In this document: positions 25,421 through 34,277 of the stretch, piece after piece
Layout: the number at the start of each line of letters is the position of its first letter
Numbering within the stretch: the stretch's first letter is position 1
Source of the DNA: Symbiodinium sp. CCMP2592
Taxonomy: Eukaryota > Sar > Dinophyceae > Suessiales > Symbiodiniaceae
Direction of reading: 5' to 3'
Length of the DNA: 64,000 nt
Assembly (NCBI GenBank): GCA_905221615.1
Contig: CAJNDT010005913.1
Span: forward strand, 2,790,001 to 2,854,000
The notes under the pieces: generated by a model
The model's database searches: none
What the model was told of the DNA's origin: nothing
The model's input: the letters and a program-made list of their open reading frames with translations, nothing else
Translations under genes and position numbers: made by a program

Positions 25421-27148
25421 TTACACTCTGAAGATGGACCCGAGTTTCTTGCCCATCATCACCGATGAGCCCACGAGCGTGACGGTGAGGAGCGTCATGC
25501 CCCAGACACCCATCGCTGAAGCTATGTACTGTCCATCGCCGAGCCGGTTCGTGAACTCGTAAATCATTTTCGTGATCGGGAAGTGATCGCTCCGCTGTGC
25601 GAGGATCAGCGAGTCGGAGACCTCGAGCATCGAGAAGCTGAAGACCAGCAATCCACCCGCGATCAGGTTTGCCATGATGAGCGGGATGATGACCTTGCGG
25701 ACCGCTGCGACGCGCGTCGCGCCCAGGTTCACGGCGGCTTCTTCGAGTTCGCCTGAAGTCTGCTCCAGTCCCGCAACCGTCGAACGCACGATATACGGCA
25801 AGCGACGCACCGCATACGCGATGATGAGCAGCGGGAATGGATTCGGATCTGTCCCAAAGACTGCGAGCGTGCCCTCGAGCGGATCACCCGCTCCGAACGG
25901 GAAGCGGAGGGTCATCGCGACATATCCGAACGCCATCACCAGTCCAGGCACCGCGAGCGGGAGCATGCAGAGCGAATCGAGCAGTCCGCGTCCGATGACC
26001 TTGGTGCGGACGAGGATGTATCCGATCAGCACGCCGAACCCCATATTGAGGATCATCGCGAGCAGCGACAGGATCAGTGAGTTCTTGATCGAGTTGAAGG
26101 ATTCGCCGGCAGTCAACGCCTGCTCGAAGTGGGAGAAGGTGAGCGATTCAGGAAGCGCTGATGAGTACCACGAACCCGGCTCAGCAAGCGAGGTCAGCAC
26201 CACGCCGATATGCGGCATCAACGCGAGCACAGTCACGGCTCCAAACGCGATGGTCGCCATGAATCCCCAGAACGGCTTGAGTGGGGTCTCGCCTCCGGCA
26301 CGCGATGCTTTGGAATACATCGCGTATCCCTTGCGTCCAAACACGAGCTTGCCGAGGATGTAGATCATGATCGCTGAGAACAGCAGCACGAGCGTGAGTG
26401 CATACGGCTCGGCGTTGTTCTGCACTTCTTTCAAGCCGTAGAAGATCTGCACCGGGGTCACGGTCGAGTAATCGAACATCAACGGCGTGCCGAGCTCCGT
26501 AAAGCTCCAGATGAACACGATCGTCGATCCCGCAAACAATCCCGGACGGATCAACGGCAGTGTGATCTTGAAGAACCGCTTCCACCCTCCCGCGCCCAGA
26601 TTCTCCGCAGACTCATCGAGCGCCGGATCGAGGTTCGCGAGCGACGCAACGGTGTTGAGATAAATGATCGGATAGAGGTGGAGCGCTTCGACGATGACCA
26701 CTCCCCAGAACTTCCCGTTGCCGAGCAGATCCCAGTCGGTGCCGAGCATCGCGTTGAGCGCGCCCTCGCGTCCCATGAGCTTGCTGATCCCGATCGCGCC
26801 GACAAACGGCGGGAGGATCAACGGCACCAAGATCGCGGCGTTGAGGATCTTCTTTCCAGGAAAGGTAAATCGGGCGCTCAGTGTTGCGAGCGGGAGCGAG
26901 ATGATGATGCAAGTGGTCGTGACCGCGATCGCGATCTTGAGCGAGTTGATGAGTCCAGTGATCTGCAGGGGATCTTCGAAGACCAAACGCAGATGATCGA
27001 GTGTCCATCCAGTTCCAGTCGCAGGGTCCTCCGCGAATCCACCTCGCACTGTCAGCGCGATGGGGTAGAGCAGGAAGAGTCCTAGCAGGGTCAAGAGCAT
27101 CAGAAGGATGCTGTACTGGATCAGATTTCTGAGTGACTTTGCGGACAT
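25421..27148 (-). CDS. Fused iron(III)-type ABC transporter permease
   Basis: A 575-residue polytopic membrane protein formed by two consecutive ABC permease domains, with about twelve membrane segments. Each half contains an EAA-like loop: ESAENLGAGGWKRFFKITLPLIRPGL in the first and EAAVNLGATRVAAVRKVIIPLIMANL in the second. Fused two-domain permeases of this kind belong to the SfuB/FbpB/ThiP group and usually import ferric iron or thiamine. The start at 27148 is the Met immediately before the first membrane segment; the longer open frame lacks a ribosome site. No matching ATPase or periplasmic binding protein is encoded in the neighbourhood, so partners must be elsewhere. Confidence 0.9.
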   Translation of the reverse strand: MSAKSLRNLIQYSILLMLLTLLGLFLLYPIALTVRGGFAEDPATGTGWTLDHLRLVFEDPLQITGLINSLKIAIAVTTTCIIISLPLATLSARFTFPGKKILNAAILVPLILPPFVGAIGISKLMGREGALNAMLGTDWDLLGNGKFWGVVIVEALHLYPIIYLNTVASLANLDPALDESAENLGAGGWKRFFKITLPLIRPGLFAGSTIVFIWSFTELGTPLMFDYSTVTPVQIFYGLKEVQNNAEPYALTLVLLFSAIMIYILGKLVFGRKGYAMYSKASRAGGETPLKPFWGFMATIAFGAVTVLALMPHIGVVLTSLAEPGSWYSSALPESLTFSHFEQALTAGESFNSIKNSLILSLLAMILNMGFGVLIGYILVRTKVIGRGLLDSLCMLPLAVPGLVMAFGYVAMTLRFPFGAGDPLEGTLAVFGTDPNPFPLLIIAYAVRRLPYIVRSTVAGLEQTSGELEEAAVNLGATRVAAVRKVIIPLIMANLIAGGLLVFSFSMLEVSDSLILAQRSDHFPITKMIYEFTNRLGDGQYIASAMGVWGMTLLTVTLVGSSVMMGKKLGSIFRV

Positions 27149-27223
27149 AGGGACCAAGTCTAGGGGGGGCTTCCCAGCTTGTGCAAAGTCAGTGGATATG
27201 CGGATTGTGTAGTCGGATTGGGC

Positions 27224-27252
27224 TTGGATCGAGCGTACTGATCCCCTAGAAT
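27224..27252 (+). promoter_or_regulatory. Sigma-70-type promoter of hpf
   Basis: TTGGAT (27224-27229) and TAGAAT (27247-27252) are separated by 17 bp. Transcription would begin near 27259, just before an imperfect hairpin (27263-27289) that precedes the AAGGAG ribosome site. Confidence 0.55.
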
Positions 27253-27305
27253 AGATCAAGAACTGGGTGTGCAAGATGCATACCCCCAGCCCACAAGGAG
27301 TGCAT

Positions 27306-27608
27306 ATGCGAATCAATGTCGTAGGGCGTCAGTTTGAAATCACCGACCCAATCCGGCTCCACGCCGAGAAGAAGGCCGAAAAACTCGATACATACAGCAG
27401 TTTCGTCCAGCAGATCGATTTCCGCATCTGGAAAGAGAGTCCCACCAAGGAGCAATACGCGGTGGAACTGACTGTAGATGTCGAGCGTCACGAGGACTTC
27501 ATCGCAAAGGTTGAAGGCAGCGATGTCTACGACATCATCGACGAAGTAGTTGTCAAGGTTGACCGACAGCTCCATGACCATCGAGAGAAGCTCAAAGCCG
27601 TCCGTTGA
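27306..27608 (+). CDS. hpf: Ribosome hibernation-promoting factor, short form
   Basis: A 100-residue protein matching the RaiA/HPF fold: it opens with MRINVVGRQFEITDPIRLHAEKKAEKL, has the conserved strand FRIWKES and ends in the segment DVYDIIDEVVVKVDRQLHDHREKLKA. Short HPF binds idle ribosomes at the A/P tRNA sites and promotes dimerisation or inactivation during stress. The C-terminal dimerisation domain of long-form HPF is absent. The ATG at 27306 is set by AAGGAG 5 nt upstream. It is followed on the same strand by ptsN and an HPr gene, the order seen in rpoN clusters of proteobacteria, though rpoN is not here. Confidence 0.93.
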   Translation: MRINVVGRQFEITDPIRLHAEKKAEKLDTYSSFVQQIDFRIWKESPTKEQYAVELTVDVERHEDFIAKVEGSDVYDIIDEVVVKVDRQLHDHREKLKAVR

Positions 27609-27723
27609 GGTCGCTTTGACCGCTCGCGGAGCGTCATAAGTCAATGTTTGAGCACAGGTTTGAGCCGATCGTGTACAATGCGGCTATGGTGTACGCGTCT
27701 ACTCTCACCGAAACGGGGAATGC

Positions 27724-28203
27724 ATGAAACTCACCGAGATCATTCAACCTGATGCGATACGACACGATCTGACTTCGAAAGATCGTGACAGCGCGATCGC
27801 GGAGATGATTGATGTGCTCATCGAGAGCGGCGCCGCACCATCCGACATCCGCGATGAGCTGCTCCAGAAGATCCTCGATCGTGAGCACAAATCTTCGACA
27901 GGGTTCGGGTTCGGGGTCGCCGTGCCGCATATCAAGCATCCCAAGATCACCAAGCTTTCCGCAGGTTTGGGTCTGAGTCAGCACGGCATTGACTTTGAGT
28001 CGCGTGACAAACTCCCAGTCTACACCGTGGTGATGTTGTTGACACCAGCGGATCAACCAGAGGATCACCTCCAAGCGATGGAAACGATCTTCAAGAATCT
28101 CTCCAAGGAAACATTCCGACGCTACATGCGGCAGACCCAGAATGTGGAAGAGATCCAGAAACTGCTCGACGACGCCGATCATCATCGGCTCGGCGAAGCG
28201 TAA
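27724..28203 (+). CDS. ptsN: PTS IIA component, nitrogen-type
   Basis: A 159-residue EIIA domain of the fructose/nitrogen class. The phosphorylated His69 sits in GVAVPHIKHP, after the typical DREHKSSTGFG segment. There is no membrane domain attached, so this is a free-standing phosphocarrier, as in the regulatory PTS-Ntr that controls potassium transport, nitrogen response and other stress outputs. The gene follows hpf after 115 nt; TACAAT at 27674-27679 is a possible -10 of its own promoter. An HPr gene lies downstream. No enzyme I gene is in the window. Confidence 0.88.
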   Translation: MKLTEIIQPDAIRHDLTSKDRDSAIAEMIDVLIESGAAPSDIRDELLQKILDREHKSSTGFGFGVAVPHIKHPKITKLSAGLGLSQHGIDFESRDKLPVYTVVMLLTPADQPEDHLQAMETIFKNLSKETFRRYMRQTQNVEEIQKLLDDADHHRLGEA

Positions 28204-28345
28204 GCCGTGACCGCTTGGGTCCTGATAACCCGAGTGAGCGAGTGAGTTCAAAATTCGTACCCCGCTTCTCCTGATTCGTGAACTTTGCGAGCAGAGCGGA
28301 TGTAGAAAGAGCGTGCATTGTGAGACTGTCCATCCGGAGATCCAT

Positions 28346-28627
28346 GTGACTGATTCGTGTTCAGCCAAGCTGAAGATCGTGAATCACTACGGTCTCCACG
28401 CGCGTCCCGCGATGGATTTCGCGACCGCCGCGGGTGAATACAAGTCTGAGGTGCGTGTCCGCGCCAATGACGAGGACGCCGATGGGAAGTCTGTGATGGA
28501 CCTCATGCTCCTCGCCGCGACCAAGGGCACAACAATCGAGGTCGTTTGTAAAGGTGATGACGCGAAAGCATGCTTGAATCACCTGAGTGACATGATCAAG
28601 CGCGGCTTTGACGAAGACGATTCATAA
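28346..28627 (+). CDS. HPr phosphocarrier protein
   Basis: A 93-residue HPr. The active-site His18 is in NHYGLHARPAM and the regulatory serine is Ser49 in GKSVMDLMLLA, so both the enzyme I phosphorylation site and the HPr kinase site of the family are kept. The start is read as GTG 28346 because GGAG lies 6 nt upstream; an earlier in-frame GTG at 28313 would add 11 residues without a ribosome site. Placement after hpf and ptsN suggests it serves a regulatory PTS like proteobacterial NPr, rather than sugar uptake. Confidence 0.88.
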   Translation: MTDSCSAKLKIVNHYGLHARPAMDFATAAGEYKSEVRVRANDEDADGKSVMDLMLLAATKGTTIEVVCKGDDAKACLNHLSDMIKRGFDEDDS

Positions 28628-28650
28628 ACAGCCGCAGCTCAGATCTTGAC

Positions 28651-29982
28651 TCAAAGAGTCATCGTAGAATCTGCGAACTCTTCGGCATTGGCGCGACGAA
28701 TCGATGCGCCCACCTTCGCGAGTTTATCCTCAAGATGCTCGTATCCGCGATCAATGTGATACACGCGATTGATGATCGTCTGTCCCTGTGCCGCGAGTGC
28801 CGCGATGACGAGTCCGGCGCTCGCACGGAGGTCTGAAGCCATGACCGGTGCGCCGGTGAGTTGCTGAACACCTGTGACGACTGCGGTCGCGCCTTGACGA
28901 TGGATCTGAGCGCCCATTCGGCACAGTTCCGCGACATGAAGGAAGCGTTCAGGGAAAATCTTTTCTGTGATCACCGCGTTTCCGTTCGAAAGACAAAGCA
29001 ACGCCATGAACTGCGCCTGCAGATCCGTCGGGAATCCAGGATGGGGTTGCGTCGTGATCTGAACAGGGGTGATCGCTCCAGTACGAGAGATCACGCACGA
29101 ACGGCGCATCGGATCATCCGCGGATCCCACAGCGTTCACATCGACTCCCATGTGTCCCAGCGTGTCCGTCGCGCTCATCATCGCATCAAGCGGACAGTTG
29201 TCGAGGGTGACTTCTGATTGAGTGATCGCCGCGGCGCACATGTAGGTTCCCGCTTCGATCCGATCCGGCATCACTCGATGCGTGGTTCCCGAGAGTTCTT
29301 CGACGCCTTCAATCGTGATTCGTGGAGATCCGGCGCCGCTGATCTTGGCGCCCATCGCAATGAGCATGTTCGCGAGATCCACGATCTCAGGTTCGCACGC
29401 CGCGGACTCGATGATTGTGGTCCCTTTCGCGAGTGTCGCGGCGGAGAGGATGTTCGCTGTTCCCAGAACCGTTGATCCAAATGGCCCACCAAGGAACACT
29501 GGAGCGCCGATGAGCCGACCGCTGGGAGCTTGCGCGATGATGTCCCCGCCGTCGAGTGTGATCTTGGCGCCCAGTGCCTCTAGTCCACGCAAGTGCAGGT
29601 CGACTGGACGCTGACCGATGGCGCATCCTCCAGGGAGCGAGACGCGCGCGTATCCACGCTTCGCGACGAGCGGTCCGAGCGTGCTGATGCTCGCGCGCAT
29701 CGTGCGGACGATCTCATAACGAGCGTGCGATTGGGTGGGGTCCACCACGTGATGGGAAATCGTTTGTCCCAGATCCGTGGTTTCGATGTCGCTCTGGACA
29801 CCCAGTTCACCAAGCAGTTTGGTCATGTTGCGGATATCAGAGAGGTTTGGGACCTCGGAGAGGATCAGCGGCTCATCAGTAAGCAACGCCGCGGTCATCA
29901 AAGGGAGTGCGGCGTTCTTGGAGCCGTTGATCCGGATTGTGCCGCTGAGTTTGCGTCCGCCTTCGATGACAAATACATCCAT
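28651..29982 (-). CDS. murA: UDP-N-acetylglucosamine 1-carboxyvinyltransferase
   Basis: A 443-residue cytoplasmic enzyme catalysing the first committed step of peptidoglycan synthesis, adding enolpyruvate to UDP-GlcNAc. The N-terminus GGRKLSGTIRINGSKNAALPLM contains the conserved Lys-Asn pair. The catalytic loop LPGGCAIGQRPVDLHL keeps the nucleophilic Cys, which predicts fosfomycin sensitivity. The C-terminal half has the family segments FPTDLQAQFMALL, EKIFPERFLHVAELCRMGA and DLRASAGLVIAALAAQG. Length matches the family. Its presence, with nagZ and murQ nearby, supports a peptidoglycan wall in this organism. Confidence 0.97.
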   Translation of the reverse strand: MDVFVIEGGRKLSGTIRINGSKNAALPLMTAALLTDEPLILSEVPNLSDIRNMTKLLGELGVQSDIETTDLGQTISHHVVDPTQSHARYEIVRTMRASISTLGPLVAKRGYARVSLPGGCAIGQRPVDLHLRGLEALGAKITLDGGDIIAQAPSGRLIGAPVFLGGPFGSTVLGTANILSAATLAKGTTIIESAACEPEIVDLANMLIAMGAKISGAGSPRITIEGVEELSGTTHRVMPDRIEAGTYMCAAAITQSEVTLDNCPLDAMMSATDTLGHMGVDVNAVGSADDPMRRSCVISRTGAITPVQITTQPHPGFPTDLQAQFMALLCLSNGNAVITEKIFPERFLHVAELCRMGAQIHRQGATAVVTGVQQLTGAPVMASDLRASAGLVIAALAAQGQTIINRVYHIDRGYEHLEDKLAKVGASIRRANAEEFADSTMTL

Positions 29983-30249
29983 GGATCTGATCTCCGTTCA
30001 ATCCGTCGTGTTAGCAGTGTATCACACTATCCCCAAACTCCATCGGGCATTCGCTTGGATCAGCCCCAAAATCGGACCAATCCCGCGGATGAGCACTCTC
30101 GTTCGTGGAACCGACCGAATCCGCACAATCGCTACAGACGGATTCTGTTCGCTTGGTTGTCAAATCGAGATGCTTGACGAGTTGCGGATCGTTATGGAAG
30201 TTCAAACTGCGGGACCAACACCTCAATGCCCCCGCGAGGAGAACCAGTG

Positions 30250-30450
30250 ATGAGCACGACCTCAGCATCCGAAGCACTCAGCGAGCATGACGAGAAGCTC
30301 GGGAACCCAAACAAACTCATGCAAGCCTTGCTGATCGCGGCGATCGCGGCATCAGGGCTCTCCATGATTTTCTCGATCGGTACGGCGTATGTATCGGCAA
30401 ATCAAGATTCCACTCAGAGCGTTGCCTCCGCAGAGACCACGCTGGACTGA
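30250..30450 (+). CDS. Small single-span membrane protein (66 aa)
   Basis: I do not recognise a family. A charged 22-residue N-terminus (SEHDEKLGNPNK) is followed by one hydrophobic segment, LLIAAIAASGLSMIFSIGTAYV, and a short polar tail ending TTLD. This is the shape of a small inner-membrane protein. A GAGGAG ribosome site 8 nt before the ATG at 30250 supports translation and sets the start. It is 64 nt upstream of the fibro-slime-domain gene on the same strand. Confidence 0.65.
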   Translation: MSTTSASEALSEHDEKLGNPNKLMQALLIAAIAASGLSMIFSIGTAYVSANQDSTQSVASAETTLD

Positions 30451-30478
30451 ATCGCTCTTGAACTGTATTAAAGGTACG

Positions 30479-30499
30479 GGGGCGCAGCCCCGAAGCTGC
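30479..30499 (+). promoter_or_regulatory. Two mutually exclusive hairpins in a leader
   Basis: GGGGC (30479-30483) can pair with GCCCC (30487-30491), and GCAGC (30484-30488) can pair with GCTGC (30495-30499). The two stems share bases and cannot form together. They lie directly before the GGAAGGAAG ribosome site of the gene starting at 30515. Confidence 0.35.
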
Positions 30500-30514
30500 G
30501 GGAAGGAAGAACAC

Positions 30515-31465
30515 ATGCAACAGCACACAGTGAACACAATCAAAGGTCTGACCAAGGTCGGCGCACTCGCGCTCCTCGTCGGTGGAATCAACGCGATCGC
30601 TCTTGCGAGTGAGGGATCGGAGTCCGAAGGTCAATCAAGCGAGGAGACGACCGAGTCAGAGGATAATCTCCCTGAAACGCTCCAACTCGACTGCGTCATC
30701 CGCGACTTTAAACCGAAGCAATGGGAAGGCGGACACCCCGACTTCGAGTCCTTCGGCGGAACCACCACCGTCGGACTGGTCGCGGAGTACCTGAGCGATG
30801 ACGGCAAACCCGTTTCATCGGGCGACCTTCGAGGGAAGAAGATCAGCTCAGAGTTCAAAGACTCGCAAGGCCGGAACATCAATCCCGCGATGTATGATCC
30901 GCAACAGGGTGACACACAAGGTTCACTCGCGAACGGTCCCTCAGGGAACGGATTCACTTCCGTCGAACGATTCGATCAGTGGTATCGCGATGTGCCGGGT
31001 GTCAATCTCTCGAAGACCATTGAGCTCACGCTCACACGCGTACCAGGGACCGATCGGTATGTGTTCGATTCGGCACACGATACTGTCCACGGCACGCACG
31101 GGTTCTTCCCGATCAACGGCGAGCTCTATGGAAACTTCAAATCGGGCCGGAACTATCACTTCACGACTGAGATCAACACAGAGTTCACATTCCATCGTGA
31201 GACCGGTCAGGTGTTCAAGTTCACAGGTGACGACGATGTCTGGGTCTATATCAACGGACGACTCGTGGTCGACCTTGGTGGTCTGCACCCCAAGCGTGAG
31301 CAGTTCCTCGATCTCGATCGATTGGATTGGCTCCAAGACGGCCGGACTTACACACTCGACATCTTCCACGCCGAGCGTCGGTACAGCGGATCGAACTTCC
31401 GCATCGAGACCACGCTTCAGCTCCGGAGCATCGAGCTCCCTCCGACCGCGGCGTTGTATGACTAA
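30515..31465 (+). CDS. Secreted fibro-slime domain protein
   Basis: A 316-residue precursor with a signal sequence (LTKVGALALLVGGINAIALAS) followed by a Ser/Glu-rich linker. The mature part matches the fibro-slime domain: LDCVIRDFKPKQWEGGHPDFE at the start, then FNQWYRDV-type VERFDQWYRDVPGVNLS, HNYHFTTEINTEFTFHRETGQVFKFTGDDDVWVYINGRLVVDLGGLHP spread over about 60 residues, and LDIFHAERRYSGSNFRIETT. This domain is related to PA14-type carbohydrate-binding modules and occurs in surface proteins and slime-mould spore coats, so binding to glycans at the cell surface is a fair guess. The start at 30515 has GGAAGG upstream. A strong terminator follows. Confidence 0.88.
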   Translation: MQQHTVNTIKGLTKVGALALLVGGINAIALASEGSESEGQSSEETTESEDNLPETLQLDCVIRDFKPKQWEGGHPDFESFGGTTTVGLVAEYLSDDGKPVSSGDLRGKKISSEFKDSQGRNINPAMYDPQQGDTQGSLANGPSGNGFTSVERFDQWYRDVPGVNLSKTIELTLTRVPGTDRYVFDSAHDTVHGTHGFFPINGELYGNFKSGRNYHFTTEINTEFTFHRETGQVFKFTGDDDVWVYINGRLVVDLGGLHPKREQFLDLDRLDWLQDGRTYTLDIFHAERRYSGSNFRIETTLQLRSIELPPTAALYD

Positions 31466-31499
31466 GTAGAAACCATTGGTGCATGTTGGTGTTGGTGAT

Positions 31500-31539
31500 G
31501 GGCCGATCCGTGTTTGCGGGTCGGCCCTCTCCTTTTTTT
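31500..31539 (+). terminator. Intrinsic terminator after the fibro-slime gene
   Basis: GGGCCGATCCG (31500-31510) pairs with CGGGTCGGCCC (31517-31527), one wobble, loop of six, and is followed after four bases by seven T residues (31532-31538). It lies 35 nt after the stop at 31465. Confidence 0.85.
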
Positions 31540-31557
31540 GGACATGCGTTCAACCGA

Positions 31558-31968
31558 TCAACGATCTCGGTAGTAGCGACGATAGCCGTGGTATCCACGA
31601 GGCTCGCGACTCGGATAGCTGTACTCATCCGCACGGCGCGATGAGCGGTAGATGCGACGATTGTTGAGTGACGGATGCTGCTCCGCGCGCACTCCGAACA
31701 GCTCATCACGACGCGAGAGATCCCGATGCGACATCGTGAAGTCCCGTCGGCTGTACTCCGGAGCATCCCGATCGGTGTACACCATGGTACCAGTCCCTTC
31801 GAGTCCAGGAGAGTAGATCAATGCGGAGCTGTTTCCCGCGTTGCCGACATACATGCCCGAACCCTGCCAAGCAGCTGAGGGGTGCGACTGCGAGCAACCC
31901 CCGAGCAAGAGGAGTCCTGCGGCGACAGCGCCGAGTGAGATCAATCGTGTCTGTGGATGGAGGTTCAT
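31558..31968 (-). CDS. Hypothetical lipoprotein (136 aa)
   Basis: The N-terminus has a hydrophobic stretch with lipobox LLGGC, so this should be a lipid-anchored envelope protein of about 110 mature residues. The mature part begins with Ser/Gly/Tyr-rich sequence and ends in an Arg/Tyr-rich tail (SYPSREPRGYHGYRRYYRDR) with repeated Ser-Arg-Arg groups. I do not recognise a domain. It is convergent to the fibro-slime gene and downstream of nagZ on the same strand with 96 nt between them. The high Arg/Tyr content suggests binding to an anionic surface polymer, but that is speculation. Confidence 0.7.
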   Translation of the reverse strand: MNLHPQTRLISLGAVAAGLLLLGGCSQSHPSAAWQGSGMYVGNAGNSSALIYSPGLEGTGTMVYTDRDAPEYSRRDFTMSHRDLSRRDELFGVRAEQHPSLNNRRIYRSSRRADEYSYPSREPRGYHGYRRYYRDR

Positions 31969-32064
31969 AGCTCAAAAAGGCCACAGAACTCGGTGGTTGT
32001 CGAGCGAATTCTGAGATCCGGATCCAACTCACGTTGTGGTGCCGTGATTCCGAGTTGTTATCGG

Positions 32065-33114
32065 TCAGGAACTGAGCAGCGCCGATCGTCGTTGAGCCGC
32101 TTCGTGCAAACGGGATTCTTCAAACACTCCGTTGTCGATTGCCTCGAGTAACGACGCATGCATCATGGATACAGGATGAAGCGAAGCTTCGGGCGCATTG
32201 AATCCATCGATCACGACATCCGCGCCGGCGTTGATCGCGAGTACGGATGCCAACCCCGTATCGTGCTGATCTCGGATCGCGCCCATGTCTATGGAGTCGG
32301 TGAACACAACGCCGTTAAACCCGAGTTTGTCACGGAGTTGCTGTTGTGTATGCAACGCGGACAAGCTCGCTGGGAGCTGCGGATCGATGTTGCTGTCCAT
32401 CAGATGTCCTGACATTACAGCGCAGTTTGGTATCACTCTCGTATTCACTTCTTCAATGAGTCGCTCAAATACCTGTCGCTCGGCTTCATTCTTGCTCCGT
32501 GTGATATCCGCGAGTCCGAGGTGTGTGTCCACAGTGGTCGAGCCGTGTCCAGGGAAGTGCTTGATGCAGCAACGCACGCCATACTCGTCGTAGCATCGGA
32601 TGATCGTCGATGCCGCTTGGATTACACGATTCGGATCTGTTCCCAGCGAGCGACCCTTGCGTGCGATAATCGGATTGTCTGGATTCACCGCAAGATCAAC
32701 ACACGGCGCAAAGGTCAAGTTGATCCCTGTCTCAGAGAGCGTTCGCGCCAGAGGATCGATCACCGAAGCGAGCTGCTTCTCGCTCATCACACCTTGCATT
32801 TTGGCGCTGAGCATCTCCGAGACCGCAGGATCCTTGAAGTTGGTGAGCCGATTGACCTCGCCTCCCTCTTGATCGATCCCGATGATGAGGTCATCTCCGA
32901 GTTCGTGTTTGAGATCATCCGTGAACTTTCGGACCTGTTCCTCACTCACGATATTTCGCAGTCCACCAGTCGGCAGATGGACATCAAAGAGGATCACATT
33001 CTTGATGTGGAGTTTCTTGAGCAGTTCAACATCCGCTCTGCACACAGGATCATCCAGCGTTGCACCGCGGATCCCAGTCATGATGCACGCGCCAGCGAGC
33101 TGTTCGATACTCAT
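32065..33114 (-). CDS. nagZ: Beta-N-acetylhexosaminidase (GH3)
   Basis: A 349-residue family 3 glycoside hydrolase without a signal peptide, as expected for the cytoplasmic enzyme NagZ, which removes GlcNAc from muropeptides during peptidoglycan recycling. Diagnostic segments are IGIDQEGGEVNRL near residue 97, the nucleotide-like loop KHFPGHGSTTVDTHLGLADI, which carries the His of the catalytic dyad, and the nucleophile Asp in GVVFTDSIDMGAI. It overlaps the end of murQ by 4 nt (ATGA), so the two recycling enzymes are translationally coupled. Confidence 0.93.
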   Translation of the reverse strand: MSIEQLAGACIMTGIRGATLDDPVCRADVELLKKLHIKNVILFDVHLPTGGLRNIVSEEQVRKFTDDLKHELGDDLIIGIDQEGGEVNRLTNFKDPAVSEMLSAKMQGVMSEKQLASVIDPLARTLSETGINLTFAPCVDLAVNPDNPIIARKGRSLGTDPNRVIQAASTIIRCYDEYGVRCCIKHFPGHGSTTVDTHLGLADITRSKNEAERQVFERLIEEVNTRVIPNCAVMSGHLMDSNIDPQLPASLSALHTQQQLRDKLGFNGVVFTDSIDMGAIRDQHDTGLASVLAINAGADVVIDGFNAPEASLHPVSMMHASLLEAIDNGVFEESRLHEAAQRRSALLSS

Positions 33115-34043
33115 TTGGGATCACCCAAGATCGGACGCAATCGACCTTGATGCCGCTGGATGAGTGATTCCGCATGACTGAGTGAACAGTTCTTCGCGTG
33201 CATGACCAGCGCTGGTTTGACGCGATTATCCGCGCAGTCAAGCAGCGTGAACGCTTGTTGTCGATCAACTCCAGTGATCTGCGAAATGATCCGAGCCGCG
33301 CGGTCGCGGAGTTTGTCGTTGGTCGCGCGGAGATCGACCATCAGGTGCCCGTAGACCTTTCCGCTATGAACCATCGCGCCAGTGCTGATCATGTTGAGCA
33401 CGAGTTTGGTCGCCGTGCCCGCTTTCATCCTCGTTGATCCTGTGACGACCTCCGGCCCAGTCTCCACAGCAATCAGCACATCGCACCAGTCAGGTTGCTC
33501 GATCGGAGTGCAGGTCAGCAGCGCCGTCGACGCGCCAACACTCTTCGCGAACTCCACACCTCCTAAAACATACGGCGTGGTTCCTCCTGCAGCGATCCCG
33601 ACCACAGTGTCCCTCGAACCAATCCCGATCCGATCCAGCTCTTGGTGCGCACCGCTCGGGATGTCCTCTTTGTGCTCAGATGATGTCCGCAGAGCGGAGT
33701 CTCCGCCCGCGATGAGTCCGATGACTTGTTCCGGATCGCTGTTGAAAGTGGGGGGGCACTCCGAAGCGTCCAGCACACCGAGACGGCCGCTCGTGCCCGC
33801 TCCGAGATACACCAAGCGTCCTCCCGATTCCAGCGATCGGACGACCATCTCGACAACGCGTGAAATCTGCGGAATCTGATCACGCACAGCGTGCGCAACC
33901 TGCGCGTCCGCATCGTTAATGATCCGGAGTGTGTCCTCGATGGATCCAGCATCCAGATCCGCGGATGCCGACAAGCGTTGCTCTGTGAGCAGATGACCTC
34001 GATCTGGGACAAAGGACTGGGATGGATTCTTGGGAGCAGTCAT
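33111..34043 (-). CDS. murQ: N-acetylmuramic acid 6-phosphate etherase
   Basis: A 310-residue SIS-domain enzyme that cleaves the lactyl ether of MurNAc-6-phosphate to give GlcNAc-6-phosphate. The N-terminal part has IVEMVVRSLESGGRLVYLGAGTSGRLGVLDASECPPTF in sequence, the core MurQ signature, followed by GIAAGGTTPYV and the conserved TGSTRMKAGTATKLVLNMISTGAM region. The C-terminal helical UBA-like segment ends with LIQRHQGRLRPIL. With nagZ overlapping downstream it forms a two-gene peptidoglycan recycling unit. The start at 34043 is 16 nt from a tRNA-Arg gene on the same strand, so the two may share a transcript. Confidence 0.96.
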   Translation of the reverse strand: MTAPKNPSQSFVPDRGHLLTEQRLSASADLDAGSIEDTLRIINDADAQVAHAVRDQIPQISRVVEMVVRSLESGGRLVYLGAGTSGRLGVLDASECPPTFNSDPEQVIGLIAGGDSALRTSSEHKEDIPSGAHQELDRIGIGSRDTVVGIAAGGTTPYVLGGVEFAKSVGASTALLTCTPIEQPDWCDVLIAVETGPEVVTGSTRMKAGTATKLVLNMISTGAMVHSGKVYGHLMVDLRATNDKLRDRAARIISQITGVDRQQAFTLLDCADNRVKPALVMHAKNCSLSHAESLIQRHQGRLRPILGDPK

Positions 34044-34059
34044 ACTGAGAGTGAGGAAA

Positions 34060-34133
34060 CACCCGGAACAGGGATCGAACCTGTGACCTGCGCTTTAGGA
34101 AAGCGCTGCTCTATCCAACTGAGCTACCCGGGC
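34060..34133 (-). tRNA. tRNA-Arg (anticodon CCU)
   Basis: On the minus strand: acceptor GCCCGGG against TCCGGGT (wobble pairs at both ends), D-arm GCTC-AGTTGGATA-GAGC, anticodon stem GCGCT/AGCGC around TTCCTAA (anticodon CCT, Arg), variable AGGTC and T-arm ACAGG-TTCGATC-CCTGT. Discriminator G; CCA not encoded. Confidence 0.95.
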
Positions 34134-34277
34134 TTTTTTGTATTGTATCGCCTCTCAGAGCGTTGAAAGAGGGTTCTAAATCCCTGCTTTTTCTCAGATT
34201 CTGAATCAAGCGCTGCTGAATCTACGAAACCCACTTGGTGCCAACTGTGCATCAAGTCACAAAGCGAGTTTGTATCT

